A DNA stretch of 64,000 nt from Epiperipatus broadwayi. Its lineage: Eukaryota > Onychophora > Udeonychophora > Euonychophora > Peripatidae. Numbering within the stretch: position 1 is the stretch's first letter; each line of letters begins with the position of its first letter. Positions 49,002-60,874 of the stretch are shown here, one piece after another. The notes under the pieces are model-generated. The model worked only from the letters and a program-made list of their open reading frames with translations. It did not search any database and was not told where the DNA came from. The translations under genes were made by a program, and so were the position numbers. Location of the stretch: NCBI GenBank assembly GCA_028023455.1, contig JAQFVV010006273.1, positions 5,525,598-5,589,597 on the forward strand, in the 5' to 3' direction.

Positions 49002-49605
49002 AAACATCACATGATTACCATTTCTCATGCTTGTTTATAACTGTTATTAAAACAGGCAAAAACCTTTATACGTATTGCTACTCAGTGCAAGCCAGAGAAA
49101 TCAATGGATACCAGAAGGCTTGTGCATAAAATCCCCATCTAATGCCTACTCATCTGATATCACCAAACTAGTTTCTGGCTTGTGGCCTAAGCCAGAGAAA
49201 TCAATGGATGCCAGAAGGCTTGTGCATAAAATCCTCATCTAATGCCTACTCATCCAATATCACCAAACTAGTTTCTGGCTTGTGACCTTCATCAGTGAGG
49301 AGTCTTGGATCTGAGAGCACTGCATCTAGATCTTAGGATCTAATGCAATCCTTCAGCAGCCACCTTTTATCTCTACTTAACTACAAAACTATGAGTCTTA
49401 AATTGAAAACACTATAATATTTTCAATCCAAGCTCATTAGCTTATATAGTCATATAGGTCTGAACTCAGTTCAGTACCTAAACATTTTGGTGACTTTGGT
49501 TCCTTAATAACTATAGCCACCACTATCCTATTAGGCAGGATTGGTTTTAAACCAATAAACATCTCATGATCACCATTTCTTATGCTTGCTTATAACTGTT
49601 ATTAA
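49002..49605 (-). mobile_element. Family B element, slightly more than one unit, one hammerhead
   Basis: The left end, AAACATCACATGATTACCAT, recurs as AAACATCTCATGATCACCAT at 49557, giving a head-to-tail partial dimer with a period of about 555 bp. Inside, the segment from AAGCCAGAGAAATCAATGGA to TTTCTGGCTTGTG is directly duplicated (about 49091 and 49190). The right part contains a phrase (ATATAGGTCTGAACTCAGTT, 49464-49483) related to family C, so B and C share ancestry. Confidence 0.7.
49252..49310 (-). ncRNA. Hammerhead motif, family B
   Basis: Minus strand: CTGATGA (49295-49289), helix II GGT/GCC with loop CACAA, GAAA (49275-49272), palindromic ACTAGT for helix III, triplet GTT and helix I ATCCAA/TTGGAT (distal, perfect) with a partly paired proximal CTCCTCA/TGGTGA. 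The 10.1/11.1 position is A/A. Confidence 0.65.
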
Positions 49606-50815
49606 TTATTTATTTGGCTCTGCCTATCTATCTACTCCTATCCATCTACATAAATTAATGTTACCTGTTAAAATATACTTTAAATTATAATAATGATAGA
49701 AATAAGTAGAAATAAAATATAATTTATACAGAAATACTTTTGATTACCTAGATCTTATATAAAAATCTGTTACTTAAAGAATCCAAGAAATCAAAAGTAT
49801 TTCGCATACGTTATATATTATTCATTATTATGTTCTAATAATATTACATATTGCATAGTATATTCTTAATACACACAGATAATCTATTCTACATAACATT
49901 CTAAAATGATAATACAATTAGACAGTACTAGATATAACTTATACAAAAATTCTTTTGATTATTTGCATTCATTATCGTTGACCATAGATAAGAAGCAGAT
50001 GTCCACATAAGATTAACGAATAATAATTGTAATCAAAATAATTAAAAATACTTTTAATTATTTTGTTGTTTATTTGTATTCATGTTATAATTTAAAAGTA
50101 TTATATAAATTATATTTTAGCAAGTAACTTATTTTTATGACATATAAATTTTAAGAGATGTAATATATACTTTAATGAGTCCTTATATAACTAACATATT
50201 TAACATTAAATATGTTTTAAGAATGTGACTAGAATATTTCTAAATTAGCATTTCAAATATAAGCAGTCATATCAGTAGCTAATAAGTTCTTTTACTTGTA
50301 TTTTATCTAAATATCTTATCAGGTGTTCTAAAAATTTTAAACACTAAATAGCAGACTTATCTTTATATGTAAGCATTTTCAACACAATTTCTTTGTTTCT
50401 AGCTGTGATGTTGTTAATAAATTAGTTTAAACTGGTAATGTAACATTGAACATTCACCATGAAAGAAGTTGAAATTTATAGTCTCATTTAAAATTTTACA
50501 CAAACTGCTAACTTTCCTAGATCAAATATATAATCCATAATAAATGCAGCTTGAATATTTGTAAATTAAGAAGAGTAAAATTTTAGCATATTCTATTACA
50601 AATATGAGATTTTAGTTTGTTAAATTGTTATATAACATAAAATAAAAGCCAGTATTTTTAGGGTAAACACTTTTAAAATAAATAGATGTATCAAAGATAT
50701 TAGGCCCATCACTTTAGCATGTTTTGTAAATATTTAAAACTTCTAATACATTTAATAAAGCTATATTTAGGAGAAATACATATATAGTAGGAGATGATTT
50801 GTCTATTATTTTATG
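49606..50815. other. AT-rich DNA, no gene seen
   Basis: No recognisable coding sequence, RNA or repeat family on either strand. Confidence 0.35.
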
Positions 50816-51267
50816 ATACATAGTGATTAAACATCACATGACAAACACTTCTTATGCTTGTGTATAACTGTTTTAAAACAGGCAAAACTCACTATATGTA
50901 TTGCCACATACAGCAAGCTAGAGTAATCAATGGATTCCAGAAGGCTTGTGCATAAAATCCCCATCTAGTGCCTACTCATCCAATATCCCCAGACTAATTT
51001 CTGGCTTGTGGCCTTCCCAGTGAGGAACTTTGAATCTGAGAGCACTGATGAAGGCCACAAGCCAGAAATTAGTCTGGGGATCATCCTAAGATCTAGGTGC
51101 AGTGCTCTCAGATACAAGGCTCCTCACTGATGAAAGCCACAAGCCATAAAGTAAGCACTAGATGGGAATTTTATGCACAAGACTTCTGGCATCCATTTAT
51201 TACTCTAGCTTGCTGTGTGTGGCAATACATATAGTGAGTTTTGCCTGTTTTAATACATAGTGATTAA
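50816..51267. mobile_element. Family B palindromic element with 15-bp target duplication
   Basis: ATACATAGTGATTAA occurs at 50816-50830 and 51253-51267. Between them lies a 422-bp inverted dimer whose outer ends are ACATCACATGACAAACACTT and TTTTGCCTGTTTT. The left arm has a mutated hammerhead (CTGGGAA) and the right arm two partial ones. The centre is at about 51040, where the arms are joined inside a hammerhead. Confidence 0.8.
51036..51080 (+). ncRNA. Hammerhead motif, family B, helix I rearranged
   Basis: CTGATGA at 51045-51051, helix II GGC/GCC with loop CACAA, GAAA, then ATTAGTC with triplet GTC. The 5' side of helix I (GAGAGCA) comes from the arm junction and no longer pairs well with TGGGGATC. 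A second copy at 51125-51170 has lost G12 (CATAAAG). Confidence 0.45.
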
Positions 51268-53355
51268 TGATTGAAAACTTATATTTGACATATCATCTGA
51301 AAAGTGAAGCATTTAAATTTGTTATCTCTCAGAACCCATGGATCATTTTTGTAGCAACATTAATTTAAGAATTCATATCAATAAAAAATAATTCAGTAAA
51401 AGAAAACTTTTATATATATCTTTATTAAAAAGATTGTAAGTGCTCAAAAATGCTCAAAAAATTTTTTATTCTTTAAACAAATGTCTTCTTCCAATCTATG
51501 TGATCATTTTTCAAAATATGCAATAAAATAATCAAATTTACTTCAAAAATGTCTTTTCAAGATCAAACAAATTTCCTTTCTTTTTCTACATATCTCTTAA
51601 TTGTAGAACTTCTAACTTCAGTTGCATCCAGTGAATAAATAGTAAAAGTTCAAATGTTTAAACATAAATGTGTATTATTGTAAATTTTCAAAATTAATCA
51701 TTTACTTGGATATTATATATGAATTCAGAATTGACTTAGAAAATTCATTAAAACTGCATCCATGGAAATCATATGCACTTACTCTACAGTTTAATGATGA
51801 TACTACTGAGACTAAGTTTTAAAAACATTAAAAAAAATCTGCTTTTCAGAAATTAAAATATTTGATCTCTTATAAATATTTCTGTTTCATATTAGTTCTA
51901 TGTGTGGCTGAATATACTGTAATCAAAATTTACAGCATTTTTCGGTCTAAAGTAAGATGTATTTTTTTTTACTAAGTCACTTAGTAAGGTACACATTACA
52001 AATATCAATTGCTAGTCACAAATATTTTTTCCCAAAACTTTAATTAATTGAAGTAAAATTTTTATTAAATTCTTGTGCTTTTACAAACTTTATCTCAATT
52101 ATAAACATACTCATTTGCTTATTTTAGACTTATCTGTCTTAAATTTATTTTTATTAATTAATCAATATCATACTTCTCTATACATTTACTCTCTTTAGCA
52201 ATAATTTAACTTTTTTTTATTCCCTTGTTTGTAATTCCCTATTTCACATTTAAAAAATTGTATTCTTTTATTGACTGATCCATAGCTTTTTTGTATATTT
52301 TTTATTTCTTATTACATTCCTTTTCTAGCCAATCATTTCTAATTTTATTACATGTCTCAAATTTTAATCTTACTATATCTTTTTCTACTTCCATATAAAC
52401 ACTTTTTCACTTATATTTTTTTCAAAAGCAGATCTTCTCAATCTATACTGGAGACATCTATTGTCAGCTTGAGAAATTAATAAATATTGTTGGTATAGTG
52501 CTATAATATCCAATATCACCAGATCAGTTTTTGGTTTTTTCCCTTCATCATTGAAAAATAGGATTCAAAGCTGGAATGAAAATAGGTATTCAATTAGTAG
52601 TTACCTTTTATTCTTTTATATTAGTCAAGCTAATAAATAATCTGACAGTCAAAAAATGCTAAAATTTTGAACCCAAATTACATACTTATATCTGGAACAG
52701 ATTGAGAAATGCTCTTGGAAGCATAAAAGTAAGATATGAGAAATTTGTGGAATATTGTTGATGGTATTACTTTTTATTTATTTATTAATTATTTTGTAGC
52801 TATTTTAAATAATGTTTGCTTCTTTACTCTTTTTTATACCTCTCACCATTCATTTAAATGTATAAAATTTTTTATCTTACTATTACTTTGCATTTACTTT
52901 TTATCCAACAAATTTGAAAAAAAATTATCTTAATGTCATTCTTTAATTAATTATCAATTCATTATTTTTTGGCATACAACTTATTATGCTATTAAAATTT
53001 AACTTCTCTTTTGCTACTTTAAAATATGCATGTGCACTTTTAGTGGTATTCTTAAACATAGTCTGAATTTATATGTAATTCAAACACAGTGTGTTATTAT
53101 AATTTGATTATTTTTATTTATAAATCTCTTGATTTAAATGTTATTTATTTACTTTCTCTACACATTCAACTTTTTTAGTTTTTAATCTTCAATGCTCTAT
53201 GATTTAGATTTCAAATAGAAAACAAAATATAGACTACAGATACTTGAATTAGCTGAGAATAAGAAATATCTTAAATAAGCATTCTTGTATTGGATGTTAA
53301 TGTCAACCAGCTCTTTGAAAAGATTTTTCAGGTAGTATTGATGAAATCAGCTTAG
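51268..53355. other. AT-rich DNA with one faint family B remnant
   Basis: Around 52507-52565 the minus strand retains a diverged family B hammerhead (ATGATGA in place of CTGATGA, AAAA in place of GAAA, with the helix I phrase TGATATTGGAT). On the minus strand at 52440-52060 a lysine-rich, stop-interrupted frame may be a decayed LINE linker, but no motif was recognised. The rest is featureless. Confidence 0.4.
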
Positions 53356-53592
53356 GATATATAACACAAACCACTAAACTTCATATGATCACCATTTTTT
53401 ATTTTATATGCAATGCTCTCAGATCCAAGGCTCCTCACTGATGAAAGCCACATGCTAGAAACTAGTATGAGGAAATTGGATGAGTAGCACTAGATAGGGA
53501 TTTGTGCACAAATCTTCTTGCATCCACTGATTACTCTGGCTTGCACTAGTGACACTACTGTATGGAGAGTTTAACCTCTGTGATATATAACA
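53356..53592. mobile_element. Short family B element with 11-bp target duplication
   Basis: GATATATAACA at 53356-53366 and 53582-53592 flanks a 215-bp element. It starts with the family end (TTCATATGATCACCATT), has a deletion near 53405, then continues through a complete hammerhead to TATGGAGAGTTTAACCTCTG. It is the shortest ribozyme-bearing copy in the window. Confidence 0.75.
53423..53481 (+). ncRNA. Hammerhead ribozyme motif, family B, best copy
   Basis: ATCCAA (53423-53428) pairs with TTGGAT (53476-53481), and TCCTCA (53432-53437) with TGAGGA (53468-53473), all Watson-Crick. CTGATGA is at 53438-53444, helix II AGC/GCT with loop CACAT, GAAA at 53458-53461, palindromic ACTAGT helix III (53461-53466), with predicted cleavage after A53467 (triplet GTA). 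Relative to the 51-kb copy, helix II has changed GGC/GCC to AGC/GCT, a compensatory substitution. The 10.1/11.1 position is A/A. Confidence 0.75.
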
Positions 53593-54631
53593 TAATATGA
53601 TATGGCAGTTTCATTAAATGTTACCACTGCCTTCTTATAAGTAGAAAGGTAATTCAAAAGTTAAAACAAAATAACTAAAACTCTCATGAATCCTTATTTT
53701 ATAATTGCCTCAGACCCCTCAGGTATTAGGTAAGTGATTGGCTTCGCAATTTATTCAAATCTATCTATCAGAAAAATGTAAAAAGAAAAAGATAGTCGAA
53801 AATTTTCAATAAAGTTCCAAATGTTTTATAAATTAAAGATTTATCGCTAAATCAGCGATAATTCAGTTATATATGTATATTCATTTATATCTGATGAGGA
53901 ACAAAGAACAACTGATTAATCTGGCAATCAATTTTATTTATCTAATATGATGCAGCATTATTATTTATCCATGTAGTAATGGTTTATCTTTGTTTTTTTA
54001 CTTATTAAGAACTTTTTAATAGCTTCTATGCTTTGCATTTTTTTATCTTATATTTATGTATATATACACATTCAGGTACATACAGAGAAATATTTCTTTT
54101 TTAAAATACTAAAAACTGGGTAAACAAAAGTATTTTTAATTCTATTGTACTTTGTGTAAAGGAAGGAAATACGTCATTGAAAAAGGAGGAAACTTTCTAT
54201 CAAATCAAATCAGATAAAAAGAAAGAAAATCTCAAAGGAAAAATATTTGCAGCATATATATTTTTATAATCGTAAATGTGAGCTGTGGCACATGAAGGAG
54301 TTAAATAAAAAAACAATAAATTAATATATATATATTGTACACAATCTAATTGAGAAGTTAAACATTTTATTTAAAAATATCTCAAAAAAATAATTTGGGG
54401 GATATATAAAATTAAAAAAAAAAAATTATACTTGCATAACTTATAATATATTGTGTGTGTAATGTGGAGAAGTGAAAGAAAAAGCTGATTTAAACAATTG
54501 TTTTGATATGCCTTTGATATCCTTTGTTATTTTAATCAGAAATGATGAAAGTACATAAGAAGTAAAATGATGTCAAATGTAATTTATAGCTGCATTTAGA
54601 GTAATAATCCATCCAATAATAATCTGCTTTA
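53593..54631. other. AT-rich DNA, no gene seen
   Basis: Short A/T tracts and no recognisable domain. The frame at 54532-54768 overlaps the family C element and is not a gene. Confidence 0.35.
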
Positions 54632-55903
54632 GAGCTGTTTAATAGTACTAAAATCAAGTTACACATCACATGACTTAACTTAATAAGCTTGTATGACAAA
54701 TCTAATATAGGCAGCATGCTAATAGCTCTAAACAAGCTTTTCTGATAAAAGACCACAAGAGAAAACATTTAAAATCTCTATTTAGAATTATCCTTATATC
54801 CAAACTGGTTTTGAGCTAGTGGAAACACTGGGATATTCAGAAACTAAGTCTAAAATACCAACTAAAGCCCAGCATTTATCTAATACTTAACTATTAAATA
54901 GAAAATCTGAAACTGTCAGACACCTATATGTTTTCAAATCCAGTTATCTAACTTAAAATAGCTATATGGGTCTGAATAATTTTCAGCTCCACCATATATG
55001 AAAGCCTTAGCAATATAATGTCACCAAAGCCTTAAAATCAAAACTATAATAGTAATAAAATCAACTCATACATCATGTGATTTAATTTAATAAGCTTGTA
55101 TTACAAATCTAATATAAGAAGTATGCTATAAACACACTTTTCTGATAAATGCCACAAGAGTAAGTATTGGAAATTTCTGTCTAGAATTATCCCTATCCCC
55201 AAACTGCTTTTGAGCTAATGGCTCATGGCTCTCATCAATGAGGCACTAGGATATTTAGACACTAGGTCTAAAATATGAACTCAAGCCCAACATTTATGTA
55301 ATACTTAACTATTGAAGAGAAAATCTAAAATTTTCAGACATCTATATGTCTTCAAATCCAGCTATCTAACTTAAATAGCTATATGGGTCTGAATAATTTT
55401 CAGCTACACTATATATTAATAGTCTTAGCAATATAACATCACCAAAGCCTCAAAAGCAAACCTATAACTTAACTATTAACATGCCCATTATATTTGATTT
55501 GTAATACAAGCTTATTAAGTTAAACCACGTGATGTATGACTTAAAAATTGTTATTATAATTTTGCTTTTGAGGCTTTGGTGATGTTATTTGCTGATGTAG
55601 CTGAAATTATTTAAACCTATATAGCTATTTAAGTCAGATAAATGGATTTGAAGATATATAGGTGTCTGAAATTTTAAGATTTTCTACTTAATAGTTAAGT
55701 ATTAAATAAATGCTGGACTTGAATTGGTATTTTAGATCTAGGGTCTGAATATTCTAGTGTTTCACTGACAAGAGCCATTAACTCAAAACCGGTTTGGGAC
55801 AGGGATAATTCTAGATAGAGATTTTAAATGCTTTCTCTTATGGCATTTATCAGAAAAGCTTGCTTAGAGCTATTATCACAGTCATTATATTGGAGCTGTT
55901 TAA
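54632..55903. mobile_element. Family C palindromic composite
   Basis: GAGCTGTTTAA at 54632-54642 and 55893-55903 flanks about 1250 bp: two direct units on the minus strand (about 54650-55010 and 55060-55470) and one inverted unit (about 55490-55890). Unit starts share CATCACATGACTTAACTTAA with drift, and the interior GCATGCTAATAGCTCTAAAC near 54713 matches family D near 45062, so C and D are subfamilies. Hammerheads are present but all mutated: 54786-54835 (first core strand lost), 55186-55250 (TTGATGA, AAAA) and 55752-55812. Confidence 0.75.
55752..55812 (+). ncRNA. Hammerhead motif, family C, decayed
   Basis: CTGACAA in place of CTGANGA, helix II GAG/CTC, AAAA in place of GAAA, palindromic ACCGGT for helix III and GTT triplet. 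The palindromic helix III is kept even though the core is lost. Confidence 0.5.
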
Positions 55904-56500
55904 GTAATCATTAGTAATCAATGGATACCATATGGAAATTCCAATCAGATCTTCAAAATAATTTTCAGAAATTACTCTTCATCAGTGAAGGTCATCAGAA
56001 TGTTGATAGATAAAACCAAGTTTGGAGATCTAGTGGGCACATACATTGCTGTTGTACCTTAGAGAAGTATGATATAGTGTTATTAATGCAAATGTTCAAT
56101 GGAAAATAACAGGTGTCTTTAATTGTTTGTTTTAGCATAAAGCATTATATAAAAACATAAAGTAAAATATATAATTTTGGAGATCTGGTAAAAATATTAA
56201 TAACGAACATTAACTTTAAAAAATCATTTAATAATAAATTGCCAAATACCTTTTTAATATACGCTCCCTTTTACATTGAAATGCAATTGTAAAAATAAAC
56301 AGCAGATTTGCAATTGAAAGTAGTAAAAACATAACATCTTGAACATAATCTAATACCTTAGTGCTTAAACCTTTACTATATTTAATTAATTAATAAACAA
56401 TGTGATCTTGGTTAGTTAGAACACAAGTGAAATATTTCACTATTTGTATAGAAATAATATGTATGTATACATGGTCTTTCTTCTCAGTGCCTGATAAGGC
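55904..56500. other. AT-rich spacer before the RTE LINE
   Basis: Apart from the possible hammerhead at 55946-56000, nothing was recognised. Confidence 0.3.
55946..56000 (-). ncRNA. Possible further hammerhead motif
   Basis: Minus strand: CTGATGA (55985-55979), helix II AGAG/TTCT with loop TAAT, GAAA (55966-55963), an A/T-only helix III and CTTCA/TGAAG as helix I. The cleavage triplet would be TTT/ATT and is ambiguous. It lies just beyond the family C composite. The core fits, but short A/T helices could arise by chance. Confidence 0.35.
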
Positions 56501-56519
56501 AGAATGAATGTTTGTGTAA

Positions 56520-57224
56520 ATGATATTTTTCCAATACATATATACAATTATGACAGACAAAAATAAAGCATGGCCCTTATTCCCAGGAGGCTGTAAAGTC
56601 ACCAACCAAGGCAGCGGTTGGTGGCCGAAGGCGGAGGGTGCTAAGAATCCCCTGATTGCGGACCCAGGCTGCCATTTGATGATGACTTTTTATTTAGGTA
56701 CTTACAACTGCAGATCACTTTCAAGTGAAGGAATATTGCAAGAATTAGAAGAAGAACTGTCTTATATTAAATGGGACATTATTGGACTTTGTGAAGTTAG
56801 AAGAAAAGGAGAAGAAACAATTGATTTAAAAAGTGGACATATACTCTATTATAAAAGCACACATATTGGAAATACAAGTGGAGTAGGATTCATTATAAAT
56901 AAAAAGTGGAAGAACAATATTGTGGAGATTGATGGTGTATCGGACAGAGTGGCAAGATTAGTTATACAACTTAATAGCAGATACCAAATGCAGATAATTC
57001 AGGTTTATGCCCCAACAAGTTCTCATAGTGATGAAGTAGTAGAAGATTTTTATATGGATGTACAAAAGGCTTTTGATCAGAGTAAACAACATTTTAAAAT
57101 TGTTATGGGAGACTTTAATGCTAGAATTGGTAGACAAATAAAAGATGAAATTGCTATAGGTAATTTTGGTTATGGTAATAGAAATGAGAGAGGACATAGA
57201 CTTGTGGAGTTTGCAGAAAAATAA
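56520..57224 (+). pseudogene. RTE LINE endonuclease domain
   Basis: EEP endonuclease frame. Motifs in order: LGTYNCRSLSS near residue 60, WDIIGLCEVRRKGEE near 84 (catalytic Glu), GVGFIINKKW near 120, IIQVYAPTS near 160 and IVMGDFNARIG near 200. The frame ends at a TAA within the domain, but the following codons in the same frame (to 57308 and on into the RT frame) complete it: LDYIL and then GSDHRL supply the SDH motif. The stop is therefore a recent nonsense change. Confidence 0.82.
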
Positions 57225-59516
57225 AAACTTTATATTATGAATTCATTTTTTGAGAAAAATGTTAAAAGGAAATGGACATGAAAGCATCCAAATGAAGGTA
57301 CAGCAGAATTGGATTATATTTTGACTAACAGAAAATACATATTTCAAGATTGCAATGTTCTTAATAAATTTAACACAGGAAGTGATCATCGATTAGTAAG
57401 GTGTAAGTTACGTGTTAATGTAAAACTAGAGAGACAAAAATTATTAAGAAAAACAATATTTACAGTTGATATTCCTAATCTTCAGAAACATTCTAATGAA
57501 TTTAAATTAGAACTTACAAATAGGTTTCAAGTGTTAGGAGATTTTGAACATGATTCAGATTTGAATGAAATTAATATGAAAATAACTGATACACTTTTAA
57601 AAACTGCAACAAACATAGCTGGTAGAAAAAAACAGCAATTGACTAATAAAATTTCTACTGAGACTAGAGAATTTATGAAGAAAAGAAGGAATATGAAGAT
57701 ATACAAAAATGATGTATTAAAAAGAATTGAATATCTCGAATTTTGTAAAATGGTACGGAAAAGAGTTGAAAATGATATAAGAAAGTATAACTGTGAAATA
57801 GCAAGGAAAGCTGTAGAAGAAAATAAAAGTCTCAAAAATGTTAAACAACATTTTGGTATTGGTAGGAAATTTATATCTGCAATAAGAAAAAAAGATGGAA
57901 TTATTACTAAAAAGAGAGATGACATCATGAAATTGGTAGAAGATTTTTATCAAGAATTATATAGTAATAAAGAACAAGTACCTCCTATATCTATTACATC
58001 TTCCGAATTGCCCAGAATTTTAAATGAAGAAGTGAGACATGCAATTAAGTGTATGAAGAAAGGAAAGGCTCCAGGAAATGATGGAATTATAATTGATATA
58101 TTAAAAGAAGCAGGTGAAGAAATAGAAACAATTTTAGCAAAGTTATTTACCAAATGTCTAAATGATAAAGATGTACCGGAAGATTGGAAGAATGCAGTAA
58201 TAATATTAATATTTAAAAAAGGTGATAAAGAAGATATTAGAAATTACAGACCTATCAGCCTTTTATCATTTTTATATAAAATTTTTACCAAGATAATTAC
58301 AACTAGGCTACAGAGAACTTTGGATTTCCATCAACCAAGAGAACAAGCTGGATTTAAAAGTGGTTTTAGTACAATAGATCATATCCAGGTATTGAGAGAA
58401 GTCATAGAAAGGACAAATGAATATGAGTTGTCATTATGTTTTGGATTTGTAGATTATGAAAAGGCATTCGATTCTATACACATTTCTTCAGTGATTAAAG
58501 CATTGGATCATCAAGGTATAGATCCAGGATATTGTCATATTTTAAAGAATATTTATAAAAATGCAAAAGCAACAATTAGATTACATAATGATACTGGAAA
58601 AATCAACATTGAGAAAGGTGTAAGACAAGGTGACTCCATATCTCCAAAACTCTTTACAGCAGTGCTGCAAGAAGTATTTTGTGGATTAAAATGGGAAACT
58701 AAAGGAGTGAAAGTAAATGGAGAGTATTTAAGTCATTTAGATTTCACAGATGATGTAGTTGTTTTTGCAAATAATGCTTCAGAGCTGCAGGAAATGTTGC
58801 AGGAGTTAGCAGATGAAAGTAGAAAAGTAGGACTAAAGATAAATGTTAAAAAGACTAAAGTAATGTTTAATCGATTTGCTCAAAATATGAAAATAAAGAT
58901 TGATTATGAAGAATTAGAAGAAGTTCACAGTTACAAATACCTTGGTCAGATTATTAATATAGATGGAAACATAATGGAGGAAATTAATCATAGAATTAAA
59001 CTTGGTTGGAGTGCTTTTGGTAGAAATAACTTGATACTAAAAGGAAATATGCCTATGTGTTTGAAAAGGATGGTTTTTAACAAATGTGTTTTACCAGTTC
59101 TTACTTATGGATCTGAGACTTGGACACTTAATAGAAGAGCAATACAGAGACTTCAGACCACTCAAAGGAGTATGGAGAGATGTATGTTGGGAGTAACAAG
59201 AAGAGATCGAAAACGTAATGTATGGGTAAGACAACAAACAGGTGTTACTGACCTTATTGAAAAAATTAAAAGATTGAAATGGAGTTGGGCTGGACATATT
59301 GCTAGAAGAGATGATAATAGATGGACAATTGAAATTTTAAACTGATTCCAAGAGATTGTAAAAGACCCAGAAAGAGGCCACGTGTGAGATGGATGGATGA
59401 AATAAGAAAATGTGCAGGGGTGTTGTAGAGAAGAGAAGCTATAGATCGGAGAATATGGATTAAACTTGGAGAGACCTTCATCCTGCAGTGGATTGATAAT
59501 GGTTGATGATGACAGA
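56545..59516 (+). mobile_element. RTE-clade LINE, near full length, few lesions
   Basis: A single long ORF (endonuclease then RT) typical of RTE elements, with a GC-richer 5' segment (56570-56680) and a short GATGATGA tail near 59505-59516. Reading frame is shared by 56520-57224 and 57309-59345 and is broken by a TAA at 57222 and a TGA near 57279; a further indel at about 59343 and a TAG near 59427 interrupt the C-terminus. ATGACAGA occurs near both ends (56550 and 59510) but overlaps the tail, so a target duplication is uncertain. Damage is light, implying a fairly young copy. Confidence 0.88.
57309..59345 (+). pseudogene. RTE LINE reverse transcriptase domain
   Basis: A 678-codon open stretch, in frame with the endonuclease (no ATG of its own is needed). 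RT motifs: RNYRPISLLSFLYKIF, CFGFVDYEKAFDSIH (motif A), KGVRQGDSISPKLFT (motif B), HLDFTDDVVVFA (motif C, with T where RTE elements usually have A, both Asp present), GLKINVKKTKVM (motif D) and YKYLGQ (motif E). The C-terminal RTE region with LTYGSETWTLNRR and WAGHIARRDD follows. The frame shifts near 59343; the last 55 or so codons continue in another frame to about 59505. Confidence 0.9.
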
Positions 59517-60790
59517 TACATTGTTCTAACACACATACACAAATATAAAGTAAAAAACTTATGTTAAAGAGAAACATTGTAATTTTCAATTTGCAAATAC
59601 TCATGAAATTATAAAAATAAAATTAAGTCCTGAATTTCTTCAGCCTATTTTTTGTTGTGATAAACAAGAGGTCAGTAACATAATAAATGAATTTATACCA
59701 GAATATATTATAGCATGTATACATTCAATGAGAGAAGTTAGGAATTGAATTATTAATTAAACAGATGACTTAATTCTGATAATGGCAATGCTGTTCAGCT
59801 GAAACATTAATTATTATCTGGGAATAAATTTTTTTTTTTTAAGTTTTTATTTCTGTTTGTATTTTATTATTATATCAATCATTTTATAATTTAATTCGTT
59901 ATTTTTTTAAGAGACTAAACTTGCCTAGAGATATAGTAAAAAATATTTTAAAATAAAAAATATGCATATTTTTTTTAAAATGTCAGTTATCTTACATTGT
60001 AATTTTTGATTATTGTGATTACATGCTTTGATATATAAAGGCAACAACTTAATAGTAGTGGGTTTTTTTTTAGGTAAAAATAAAAATGATGCAATGTTAC
60101 AAGTCAACTTAACGATAATTTAAATCATATACATCAATGTCTAGTATTAATTATTAATAACACAACAGGTTTTAAAAAACTTAAAATTCATTTTATATGT
60201 ATTACGAAAGTTTAGTGTCATTGTTAAAATGGCTTCACTCCCAGCCGAGAAAAATAGAAAAAATCTTAGACTGATATTGAATAATATTTTGGGTTACATT
60301 GACCTATGAAGAATATTTAATTTTTCTAACAGATGGCTTTATTTAACTTTAAAACATGTTTAAAAAAAAGTTGTATATTTTATTAACAGACAATATTCTG
60401 ATGGGAATGAGAAAAAACGATATAAATAAACTGAAATTTAAAAAATAATAATAATAACAATAATGGATTGTACCTTGTTAAAGACGTAGATTTAAAAATC
60501 CATGTGTGAAATTGATAGATACCTTAGAGTGATATAAAGAGAAAAAGTTATGGACTAAGTAATTAAACTTGAAGACAAACAAAAAAAAAAAAAAAAGATA
60601 TTGTGAATTACTAAAGCAAATAGTTTACGTCAAAGGCTCTCATTAGTAAGTGATACTTATTTTAGCAACGCCACTAGAAATATCTACACTCATTTATATA
60701 TACAGTATATTAGTATAAAACAATATCTGTAATTAAAAAGAAGTAAGTACCTCCCGCTGAGTTATTTATGCAATGTCAAAAACGATGAAT
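59517..60790. other. AT-rich DNA, no gene seen
   Basis: Only homopolymer runs (for example A16 near 60581-60596). No recognisable feature. Confidence 0.35.
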
Positions 60791-60791
60791 T

Positions 60792-60795
<4 letters not shown>

Positions 60796-60874
<79 letters not shown>
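60796..60874. repeat. (GATA)n microsatellite
   Basis: About 19 perfect GATA units in a row. Confidence 0.97.

Noticed and set aside
53885-53920. CTGATGAGGAAC on the plus strand as a hammerhead
   Set aside because: No GAAA strand and no helix II partner.
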